Below are positions 36,399 through 61,622 of a DNA stretch of 64,000 nt, piece by piece. This stretch comes from Plumapathes pennacea (taxonomy: Eukaryota; Cnidaria; Anthozoa; Antipatharia; Myriopathidae), in assembly GCA_964036295.1 (NCBI GenBank), contig OZ038462.1, positions 24,191,863 through 24,255,862 on the forward strand. Direction: 5' to 3'. Position 1 is the stretch's first letter. Every line of letters starts with the position of its first letter. Under the pieces are notes generated by a model. That model was not told the DNA's origin. It saw nothing but the letters and a program-made list of their open reading frames with translations, and made no database searches. Made by a program: the position numbers and the translations under genes.

Positions 36399-37663
36399 AC
36401 CCCGGGCATTTGACTGCCTCCCTTGCCCGGGGAGGGGGGAATTTGACCAACCGCTCTCGCCCGGGGTGGGGCATTTGACCACAACCACGGAGGGGTGGGG
36501 AATTTGAACTCGTTCCCTCAATTTCACCCCGCTTTACACGAAAGTGTTTTAGCTGTGCGTACGGTGTGTGCTAACTGTTATTTTGTCTAAATTGAGAGGC
36601 ATATCAGTGAATGTTCCAAGCACGTTCATTTATTGACGATCAATCTCCGATGTTGAGCCATTACGATTTAAACAACTCGCAATAAAGTGTTGCTTCGCTC
36701 AAGGTACGGTTTGAAACCTTATCATTGGATGTTGAATAAGTGCATTTTGTTAGCCGTACGGTTTAAAGAAAAATGTCAACGACTTTAATACCCTCGGCGC
36801 GTCGGAACACGACTCGTGGCATTTCTTGTCAACAATTCTGTGTCTATTCCCTTCGACTTTTTTCCCTTTGCCCAGTATATAAATAGGTTATAAATCTGCT
36901 TCAGTCTTGCAAATCACTCCTTTCTACTTCCTCAGATACAGTGTAATTCACTTAAAGAAACAATTTTAGCCAACGTACTCACCGTTATCGAGCTCGTACG
37001 CGCGCGACTTTCACAAAAACAAGTCAAAGTGTTAGACGTTTATCTGTTTTTCAGCTTTTTTTTGCCCTTGCCCCAGAGGTGGGGCATTTGACCACTAAAT
37101 TCAGCCTTAAACCGGGGCATTTGAACAGTCATTTTGGCCCGAGGGTGGGGAATTTGACCATCAGAAAATCAAAAAGTTCAAATGCCTGGGGGTTGCCCGG
37201 GGTTGCCCGGGGGGGGGATGTGCGAGTTTCGAATTGATCGGTACATTAACTGAAGAAGAGCCCACAGTAGGCCATTTCCAAGATGCCTGTTGCCTCTGTT
37301 TCAAAACGAGGTCTAGTGTGAAACCTTTGTGAAAATTAATTTTCATTTTCATGCAAATCAAACTCATTTTCATAAGAAAGGTTTCGCACTGGGCCTCGGT
37401 TTGAAGCAGAGGCAACTGGCATGATTTTCGTACCTTGGTGTTTGGTAAGGGCAAACCACAGGCCTTGACCTTAATCACCACACTTTTCTCGTCAACTGGA
37501 GGACACTCAAACTGAAAAATAGAAAAATCAAAATAGATTCTTCTTCCATACTTTATATAACCGTACCCACTGGCAAACAATCAAAGTTTACCGTTTCTTT
37601 TAGCTCATATTCTTGTGAGAGACCATCCTGTCCTCTTCTTAGAATTACAGCCCTTGTTTGCAT
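30738..37663 (-). CDS. CRYZL1: Quinone oxidoreductase-like protein 1 (CRYZL1)
   Basis: A medium-chain dehydrogenase/reductase relative, presumed NADP(H)-binding; the physiological substrate is unknown. Thirteen exons fit in phase: 37592-37663, 37434-37511, 36092-36170, 35926-35970, 35200-35268, 34792-34925, 34577-34624, 34165-34228, 33907-34005, 33336-33475, 32797-32881, 32261-32306 and 30738-30834. They give 351 aa; human CRYZL1 has 349. Landmarks are VVIKVKACGLPLPNTK, TEIAGVV, KKPEKVEHVDAAG...RAYTALHY, the Rossmann-like DGASSGNIAIQLAQAWGAK, GLGVDCVIDNG, KHDLISCLAVGGRWVTS and the C-terminus KVGKIVVKM. Zinc-binding residues of true alcohol dehydrogenases are not evident. Intron 2 hosts a 0.9-kb transposon. 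Exon 12 uses an acceptor ending GGCAG, chosen because it preserves phase. Confidence 0.95.
30911..31132. mobile_element. MITE, copy 1 of a two-copy family (with 61203-61436)
   Basis: Begins AAGGTGGTGTTACACCGGTC and ends CGACCAGTGTAAGACCAGCT. Copy 2 at 61203-61436 has the same order of blocks, including GTTGCGCTAAAAATCGTTGA and GAAAGCGATTCAAAAACTTG. Ends are inverted repeats of each other (GTCGATTTGCAACG). It lies in CRYZL1 intron 12. Confidence 0.85.
31133..31500. mobile_element. MITE-like element with CCGTCCACA termini
   Basis: Starts GGCCCCGTCCACATGTATCC and ends ACACATTCATGTGGACGTAG, an imperfect inverted pair. The interior repeats GAAAACG/CAAACTTTT blocks in both orientations. A related fragment begins near 63150 (CCCCGTCCACAGTAATACGG). 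It directly abuts the element at 30911-31132. Confidence 0.75.
31603..31706. mobile_element. Foldback element with a minus-strand hammerhead-like core
   Basis: Arms CGTATGATGAATTGACTAAA (from about 31605) and TTTAGTTAATTCATACGG (about 31686-31705) are inverted. Between them, read on the minus strand, 31663-31638 gives CTGATAA, a stem-loop, then TGAAACGTC. This matches the hammerhead order with CTGATGA mutated to CTGATAA. Same architecture as the element at 16427-16578. Confidence 0.5.
31783..32092. mobile_element. MITE with 44-bp terminal inverted repeats
   Basis: The left end GGGGCCAATTCAATAAAACA and right end GTTTATTGAATTGGCCCC are inverted repeats that extend about 44 bases, through CAAGTTGG/CCAACTTG. 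The interior carries TACCGACCAC repeats. About 310 bp, no coding capacity, inside CRYZL1 intron 12. Confidence 0.85.
33594..33793. mobile_element. TTTCACTCCCAAGAGTGA-family element, copy A
   Basis: About 200 bp with ends AACCCTTTCACTCCCAAGAG and CTTGAAAGGGTT. Further copies lie at 34335-34533, 42110-42283 and 46961-47158, with partial copies near 18018-18150 and 60770-60850. Shared inner blocks are TTTTCTCCTTCAGTTT, TTGGCTTTTGATACCTTG and GAATTCTCACTACATCAC. It is the most abundant small family in the window. Confidence 0.8.
34335..34533. mobile_element. TTTCACTCCCAAGAGTGA-family element, copy B
   Basis: Shares AGTGATCAACTTTAATTTTC, TAAGGAGAACATGGCTTTTG and AAATTCTCACTACATCTTTT with copy A and ends TTGGAAGTGAAAGGTTA. 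It lies in CRYZL1 intron 7. Confidence 0.75.
35443..35586. repeat. Near-perfect hairpin element (~60-bp arms)
   Basis: The left arm starts ATTTTACACGGTGGCATGAA and the right arm ends TCAAGCCACCGTGTAATTTT. The arms differ at only a few positions over ~60 bases; the ~20-base loop contains GAGCGCTTCATGAG. Same design as 5324-5470. Confidence 0.9.
36340..37246. mobile_element. 907-bp TIR element with poly-C tract, in CRYZL1 intron 2
   Basis: The left end ATGTACCAATCAATTTGAAA and the right end, read in reverse, ATGTACCGATCAATTCGAAA, are inverted repeats continuing through ACTCGCACATCCCCCC, flanked by TA on both sides. Sub-terminal parts carry repeated GGGCATTTGAC and GGGGAATTTGACC blocks in both arms. 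A run of about 28 C lies at 36371-36398. No coding sequence was found in the core. A truncated relative is at 11879-12062. Confidence 0.85.
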
Positions 37664-37842
37664 AGCTGATCAACCCGCAGATTTATCTGTATGCCTAAAA
37701 TTGTTTGGATTTCAGGCTTTGTTATGTTCGGCGGGCCGCCATCTTGGAAATGATCCTCACGCGGATAACCCTGGGGACGAGGTTGGTCACACTGCACGCT
37801 GGGAGTTTGCCCCAGTCTTTCGTCATCCCCGGTTGTTCAAAG
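37664..37842. promoter_or_regulatory. Shared bidirectional promoter between CRYZL1 and the SFT2-domain gene
   Basis: Only 179 bases separate the two start codons, on opposite strands, so both transcripts must start in or near this interval. It is moderately GC-rich towards the SFT2 side (GCGGGCCGCCATCTTGGAAA) with no TATA box. GCCATCTTGGA resembles a YY1 site; that reading is inference. Confidence 0.7.
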
Positions 37843-41591
<3,749 letters not shown>

Positions 41592-42598
41592 AGAATTCCA
41601 CTCAAGATGACTTGTTTTGGGAAATCAAGTGACTTAAGGATTTGGAAGCAATGCATCACCATAATGTTAATTCAATACAAGCATTATAAAACACCTCAGT
41701 AAGAATGTGGCATAATTGCTGCTATTAGGTTGATTATTATAAAATTAATTTGTTATTAATTTGTTATTAGGTTAAATGTATGACTTTGACTCAACCCCCT
41801 ATGTATGTGCAGAAAAGTTGCAACTCCTGAACTGTCAAGGGAAACTTATTACAGTGTGACCATTCAAATGAAAGTTCTCAATAAGTACATTTTAACGGTT
41901 CTGTTTTACAGCCTTAGTAGATGCATTAGGTCATTTAAGGTACTCTGTAAGGTAATTTGCACAATGAAAAGGATTTATGAACCACCTGTCCTTGACTATA
42001 ACAGCATAGAAGTTTTTTCCATGTAATATAGTTACTTTTTTTTTCTTTATTTTTTTTTTAGTTCAATTCATTTTCCTAGATCATATGATACAGTCACAAA
42101 ACAGATTTTGAACCCTTTCATTCCTAACATATAATACAAAATTCTCCCAACCATTCAAGAAGAAACTGTGTAAGTACTGTAGTGAGAATATTGATCATCA
42201 TCTCAGCAACATAATCAAAAGTTCTGATATTTCTTTGGTCATGAAACTGAAATTGGTCACTTTTGGGAGTGAAAAGATTAGGAAAGACATCCTTTCAGTG
42301 TATTTTGTAAAACTAAGAACTATCTGCAGTGGAGGCATAATGCAGAGCTGGGAAAACAAAATATATTTCTAGCTGCTGGAAAACCAAATAGAAAGTTGTG
42401 CCAGAGAAAAGCTGTTGATTTATATTTGACCCTTATTTGTTCATGTAAATAAAATATTTGATGTGTAAAAACTGTTCAGTTCATTGGTGATGCAACAGCA
42501 GTTATTTGGATTTGCAAATTGATAATTTATCTGAGCTTCCGGGTACGTCCAACCTTCCCCACCCCACTTCGGAGTTTTGTCAGGTTACCCAACTTCCT
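41592..42598. other. 3' flank of the SFT2-domain gene
   Basis: No further exon was found. It holds a copy of the TTTCACTCCCAAGAGTGA family (42110-42283) and an AATAAA near 42449 that could end the transcript, which would make a 3' UTR of about 860 bases. T-rich tract at 42036-42060. Confidence 0.4.
42110..42283. mobile_element. TTTCACTCCCAAGAGTGA-family element, copy C
   Basis: Starts GAACCCTTTCATTCCTAACA and ends CACTTTTGGGAGTGAAAAGA; the interior contains AATTCTCCCAACCATTCAAG and GTAGTGAGAATATTGATCAT. Confidence 0.75.
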
Positions 42599-42607
42599 GT
42601 GGTCTGC

Positions 42608-45600
42608 GGTCGACACTAGATAACATAGGGTGGAGGACCCCTGAGTTTTCGGAATATTTCCGACTTTACGATGACGTCACACGAAACCACAATATTCGGA
42701 AAAACAAGATGGCGGACATGCGAGCGGTTTGAAGCGATGCCCAACGGACGGTATTTTCCAGAGTATTTCACCTTGTTATTCACTCATTCTTACTGTTACC
42801 GATTTCTATATACCGATGCATACGAATCGGCATTTAATAGTCCGTGCAAAAAACCTACAAAGACTCTCGAGTGGTATGGGTTACCTGACTGGGTGTTAAC
42901 GACGCGAAACAGCGGCACTTTATAACATAGGTTAAGGTAACCAATAAATATTTTCCCGAGTGTTTCGCCTTGTTCTTCACTCATTCTTACTGTTACCGAT
43001 TTCTATGTACCGATGCATACGAATCGGCATTTAATAGTCCGTGCAAAAACCTACAAAGACTCTCGAGTGGTATGGGTTACCTGACTGGGTGTTAACGACG
43101 CGAAACAGCGGCACTTTATAACATAGGTTGAGGTAACCAATAATATTTTCCCGAGTGTTTCGCCTTGTTCTTCACTCATTCTTACTGTTACCCATTTCTA
43201 TGTACCGATGCATATGAATCGGCATTTAATAGTCCGTGCAAAAACCTACAAAGACTCTCAAGCGGTATGGGTTACCTGACTGGGTGTTAACGACGCGAAA
43301 CAGACTACAAGACACTTTACAACATAGGTTGAGGTAACCGATAATATTAATTAAGAAATTAAGAAATAAAAAGAAATTCACGCCAATCGCGCTGTCCTGT
43401 CTATGTCACATGTATTTTTGGAGAGAAATTTAGGGTGATCGAGATGCAGAGATAGATGAACAATGGTTGACTATGGCTTCGTAAACTCTGCAGAAGAGGC
43501 CTATAAGTTCATTTCAGAATACGAAGTAAAGCATGCAGTAAAGTTTGCCTGCTACAAGGGTGACAAAGGCTTTGGAAACGCAGGTAAGCGAATTATTTCA
43601 CCCTTCCTGGTTTTCACTAAGTGGCATATGTAATGATATACAAGCATCAGATAAGCATAAACATAACAACCAATCGAGCATAAGAATCTTAAGGTTCTTA
43701 TGTTTACGCTCATCATACTTATGCTTATGTCAATAGTGAAAACCAGGCTTTAATTGACCTTGGATAAATAGTTCCATGCCAGACAAAGGAAAACAGTCAC
43801 TATGTACAATACACTTCTTTATGAAATGTCTTAATTTTTTTCAAGGAACTGAAATTGAATAACTGTGTCCAGATAATGCTATAAACTGACCGGTTAGAAG
43901 CAAGCTGGAAGAGTAATTGGGATGTCAACAGTGCTAATAAAAAAGGCTTAAATTAGGGATGCTCATAATTATTTACCATGGTGTGGGGTGGGGGGTGGGG
44001 ATTAGGGTCTCTCTTTTCATATGGAGGGGAGGGGGATGAAATTTTCAAAGTTAAAGCAGGGGAGGGGGCAGAGGCAGGGGCTATGACATGCAGTTTAGAG
44101 AACCCCAACCTGCCACAAGAGAGGAAAACACACCAAACAAGTGGAGACAGATGACTTCAGATGACATCACATTTACTCACTGCAAAGGAAGGTTCATTTC
44201 CTCCCACAACTGAGTTCAAGTAATAACAACAACAACAACAACAACAACATCGCTTTATTCATAACCTTACAGTAATATAAAAAAAATACAGAGTAACAAT
44301 CAAAGATAAACTATTTGTTAAAACAAGTTATTTGCACTTGGATTATTTGCACTTGAAACAGAACTTAGATGTTATGCAAATAAAATCTTGCTGAGCAACT
44401 TAAAGTGTTGCTAAGACAAAAATGGCCTCAATCTCATTACTCTTATTTGAGAACCATTACAAAATGAGGAAGAATGGCGTTTTCTGTTTGTCAATATCTC
44501 ATCTCGTTCAAGAGATATTCAAGATTATGCAATAATTATGCTAATGAGCAGAGCTATGATGTTACTTGGTTGACAGACAAGAGGGAAATTTCAAAGTGTT
44601 GAATATTTCCACAAATATTAGATAAAAAGGATTGAAACTTTACATGCTCATGACAATTGAGGACTTGCACATGATCATGATCATGTTGCCATGGAAATAT
44701 TTTCCCCTTGTTACCTTTTTTTATTTTTCAGAGTTCACGGCTCTCTGTGATGGGAGCAGAAGTCATGGAAGTATTTAGCATTTGTAGATGGAGTTCCTTT
44801 GCTTCTACCAGTTAGTTTGGGTGGTGCAGCGGAGGGTGTGGAAGATCTACCACACATTTTGAAAGAACAGGGTTACAGGTACATGCCTATAATTCCAAAG
44901 AAAAAAAAAAAACAGCCAAATACATGTAAATTTGAAATAATTTAGTGCAATGATGTATACTATTCCTCTTTCTATCTTGTTTGACACTAAAAGGTATGAG
45001 CTAGAGGCTGCAACCCTTTGGTCACCAGTTGGACATTACACCACCTGTTTCAAGTTTAAGGGCCGGTGGATGTTCTATCATGGGATGGCAGTGAAGTATG
45101 GAAGGGGACTAAGACCATACAATGGAACACTACAGGGATACCATTTGTCCCATTGCATCTATGTTAATAGGCTACTGAAATGAGAAACTGTGTCAGCTGA
45201 ATGCACTAGATGTAAAACCCTGGCCAAATGAGCTGTGTCCATTTGGCCACCCAGCTGTTGCATGAGTTTTGATCTTACTCAAAATTTTGTGCAACATTTG
45301 TTTTGTCTGGGGTGCTGGTTTTGTTTTGCAGTCATTTGGCCACCTTAATATGCAACATTGTAGTACACTGGAGCAGGTGCATCTTCCAAGAATTCTTATA
45401 GTATGATCTTCTATGTTACACGAAACATGTTTGCTGATTTGGCCACCTCCATAAAACATCGCTTTCTATTGTTACCTATTGAACTCTTGTAACAAATAAC
45501 TGAAAGTTCGTTGCCTTACCTCAACCTATGTTGTAAAGTGCCTCGTAGTCTGTTTCGCGTCGTTAACACCCAGTCAGGTAACCCATACCACTCGAGAGTC

Positions 45601-46244
45601 TTTGTAGGTTTTTGCACGGACTATATTAAATGCCGATTCGTATGCATCGGTACATAGAAATCGGTAACAGTAAGAATGAGTGAAGAACAAGGCGAAACAC
45701 TCGGGAAAATATTATTGGTTACCTCAACCTATGTTATAAAGTGCCGCTGTTTCGCGTCGTTAACACCCAGTCAGGTAACCCATACCACTCGAGAGTCTTT
45801 GTAGGTTTTTGCACGGACTATTAAATGCCGATTCGTATGCATCGGTACATAGAAATCGGTAACAGTAAGAATGAGTGAAGAACAAGGCGAAACACTCGGG
45901 AAAATATTTATTGGTTACCTCAACCTATGTTATAAAGTGCCGCTGTTTCGTGTCGTTAACACCCAGTCAGGTAACCCATACCACTCGAGAGTCTTTGTAG
46001 GTTTTTGCACGGACTATTAAATGCCGATTCGTATGCATCGGTATATAGAAATCGGTAACAGTAAGAATGAGTGAATAACAAGGTGAAATACTCTGGAAAA
46101 TACCGTCCGTTGGGCATCGCTTCAAACCGCTCGCATGTCCGCCATCTTGTTTTTCCGAATTGTGGTTTCGTGTGACGTCACCGTAAAGTCGGAAATATTC
46201 CGAAAACTCAGGGGTCCTCCACCCTATGTTATCTAGTGTCGACC
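42608..46244. mobile_element. 3.6-kb Mutator-like DNA transposon with 731-bp terminal inverted repeats
   Basis: Termini GGTCGACACTAGATAACA and its complement are flanked by an identical 9-bp target duplication, GTGGTCTGC (42599-42607 and 46245-46253). The inverted repeats span 42608-43338 and 45515-46244. Each arm contains an outer ~140 bp unique part (GATGACGTCACACGAAACC, AACAAGATGGCGGACATGCG) and three tandem ~196-bp units (GTTACCGATTTCTATGTACC, GACGCGAAACAGCGGCAC). Long inverted repeats plus a 9-bp duplication are the mark of Mutator-like elements. No transposase was recognised, so this copy is probably non-autonomous and carries other sequence (43463-45183). Confidence 0.85.
43463..45183 (+). 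pseudogene. Internal gene of the Mutator-like element with USP-like histidine box
   Basis: Three pieces are visible. Exon A, 43463-43583, starts MVDYGFVNSAEEAYKFISEY and ends at a good donor; the EEAYKF...KFACYKGDKGFG pattern faintly recalls FAR1/CaRF-type DNA-binding domains. Exon B lies about 44745-44878 and encodes YLAFVDGVPLLLPVSLGG...LPHILKEQGYR; the best acceptor (44732) gives a stop in this frame, so it is broken or its start is elsewhere. Exon C, 44994-45183, joins B in phase and encodes YELEAATLWSPVGHYTTCFK, KGRWMFYHGM and ends LSHCIYVNRLLK. GHYTT...W.FYHGM resembles the His box of ubiquitin-specific proteases. The catalytic Cys box was not found. Inference: a captured or element-specific protease-like domain, now probably defective. 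Confidence 0.5.
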
Positions 46245-46379
46245 GTGGTCTGCGGTCTTCAACTAACAAGTCACATGATTGGCCCATTCTGACCACATGA
46301 TCGAGCATTTGGCGGGGAATACGCACGCCATCTTTTTGAACGATCGATTGTCAGGAAGTGTGCAGAAGAGTCTGTAAAA

Positions 46380-59218
<12,839 letters not shown>

Positions 59219-59324
59219 GCTGAAGGAGCTTCTTTTAAAATTCTTCTCAAGACTACAAAGGCTCTGCAGTATATTTTGTAGAACTCCTGAGGTGTTTTTC
59301 TTTGGCAAGAAAAGGATGTCTGAC

Positions 59325-59352
59325 ATGCACATGCACATGCACATGCACATGC
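59325..59352 (+). repeat. (CACATG)n microsatellite in the RBBP4 3' UTR
   Basis: About five CACATG units, 107 bases after the stop codon. Confidence 0.9.
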
Positions 59353-59540
59353 AGTCATCTTGATAGCCAAACGTGCATACAGTACATGTGTAAAGTACAA
59401 AGTCAACCTATGCTTGTCAAGCAAAGCTTGTTAAAAAGGCAGTGTGAAAGTTGTCTTTACAAAAAGCAATGTGAAGCCCTGTAAATTTACTGCAGCCTTA
59501 CATGTTTGTCTAACCTGCTGCTTAGATTCGTTTTGAATTA

Positions 59541-59546
59541 AATAAA
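59541..59546 (+). terminator. RBBP4 polyadenylation signal AATAAA
   Basis: First AATAAA after the stop codon, 323 bases downstream. Usage is inferred from position. Confidence 0.6.
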
Positions 59547-59559
59547 AAGATGACATTGA

Positions 59560-61200
59560 CGCTTGTTTCAAGGGGGAAGGTCTCCTGAAAGTTTGGTGCG
59601 ATTCTGAAATTAGGCCAAAACTGCACGAGCATTTTCTGAAAAAATGCAAGAAAACAATGCATGGAAGATCAGCCCACAGGCAGCCCAGGCTCCGGGGATC
59701 TGTCTGTCATGCAGTGATATGTGATACCTTTGGTATTACGAAAGAACGTGACTGTTGGCGATTATAAAGAATGTATGGGGACTTTGGTCATTCGCCAAAC
59801 TGTGGTCTTCCGCAACTATTAAACCCAAAAACTGGCTAAATATGTTTAATTGCGCGATATCTTACCTCTCTCCAAATGGTAAAATTTTTGGGGTGAAGAA
59901 GAGAAGAGAAAAGAAGGAAAGACAGGAGACTCTGACACGACCGAGGGTTACTCGGTGACGAAAATCTCAACAATCGCAGAAATTCAAGCACAGCGAGTTA
60001 TTTGCAATCCCGTAGCAGTATCCATCAAATAATTGAATCCATCTCATTTCCACGGTGAACTTAGGAACGCAAGCCAAAATCATACCTAAAATCTAGTTTA
60101 TTCGTACGTGTTCCCCAGAGCCAAACAGTGTTGAGTTTGGATCGGATGCAGTTAACTTTCACACACAAGTAACGAGCAATTCAATAGCCAACATCTCAAG
60201 TTGTTCGCGAAGTCAAATTATGTCATCGCATGTCATGTGACAATGTGAACCAATCACCGTGTGTCACATTTTGTGTCACCCACAAAAATAAAAAGGAAAA
60301 AAAAGAATTTAAGCTTGCCGCAGCCACAAGCAACGAGCAAAAAATACACCAAAATAGTCCTGAGCATTGAGTTTGTTAGCCACAAAATGACTGAACATGC
60401 TGTGAACAAAACCACAATATTGTAAACGTCTTGTATTACTTTCCTTGCTGTCAATTTTATATTTGTTACAGAGCGGGAATACTTAAAGCCTCGGAAGAAA
60501 TGCATTCAGTCAAAAAATGTACATAAGTATTGAAGCGAAGGCTAGATTATTGTGGCCTCTGATTAAAAATAAGTGTTCACAGTCAAACTGTCAAAATCGA
60601 CTGAGCATGAAAAGATGTCTCACATTACTCTTTTCTTGCTGGCTAACCATTTTACTTCAAAGCTCAAAATGCAGAGTTGCTCAACCTTTAAGAAGCAAGT
60701 CTATGGGTGTTGTAATGACAATATAAATAATTATTATTTATAGTAATACTGTAGGTTTCATTTGAGCAAGGTGTCGAAAGTCAAGTTCTCTATAAGCTGT
60801 ATGATATTTTTATGGTGAAAAACTGAAAGTCTCTTTTGGGAGTCTCACTCTTGTCCCTACTTTCCATTTTAGTTTCTTCTGGTCTCAACCCTACCCAACA
60901 AGCTCACTGGTAACCCAGTCTATTTTCGTTCCAATTTGAGGGAGAAATATGTATGTTGAAAGGGACTTGTTTGTGATATATTTCATGAAGTTCAATAAAC
61001 TTTAATATTGGAATATTACAAAATTGTATCCAATAATACCTTTAGATTGATAATTGTTATTGGTCAATCTAAAGTACAATAATATTTTGTGTAATTTCAA
61101 TGCCAAGTCCCTGAGTAAAATTTAAGCAAAGATAAACAATTTCCATTTTACTTAGAAAGATTGAGCAAATATGGGTGAAAACTCAAATCACAAACACACT
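59560..61200. other. Intergenic region between RBBP4 and the BTB gene
   Basis: No supported gene. Contains a partial TTTCACTCCCAAGAGTGA-family remnant near 60770-60850 and AT-rich unique sequence. Short open frames (for example 59755-59958 and 60254-60505) have no recognisable features. Confidence 0.4.
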
Positions 61201-61202
61201 TA

Positions 61203-61436
61203 AAGGTGGTGTTACACTGGTCGATTTGCAACGACGATTTGCAACGATACGATGTTGCGCTAAAAATCGTTGAGGTGTAACACCCCATTGCGAACAATTT
61301 TTCGCGATGTTTGCAGTGCTGCAATGCGTTGCAAGTTTTTGAAAGCGATTCAAAAACTTGCAACACCGTTGCATGAATTTGAAGCAAATCGGCGTTGCAA
61401 ATCGTCGTTGCAAATCGACCAGTGTAACACCAGCTT
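61203..61436. mobile_element. MITE, copy 2 of the family at 30911-31132
   Basis: Starts AAGGTGGTGTTACACTGGTC and ends CGACCAGTGTAACACCAGCT, with GATTTGCAACGACGATTTGC inverted at both ends. It retains longer inverted ends than copy 1. Confidence 0.88.
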
Positions 61437-61622
61437 AATGTTTGTAGAAACAGACACCAAATCCTATACAAAACTGACATTTTTTGCAATCTGGTGATAC
61501 AAAATATATATACAAATGGTTCAAATATACACAAGTTCCATAACTACAATACAAAGTAAAATTATGCATCGCCATCACCATACAATTTAAAAGTGTTTTC
61601 ATCCGATAGGTCCCCTCGCAAC

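Noticed and set aside
42746-43335. CRISPR-like regularly spaced repeats
   Set aside because: Units are contiguous ~196-bp tandem repeats within transposon arms, without spacers; the genome is eukaryotic.
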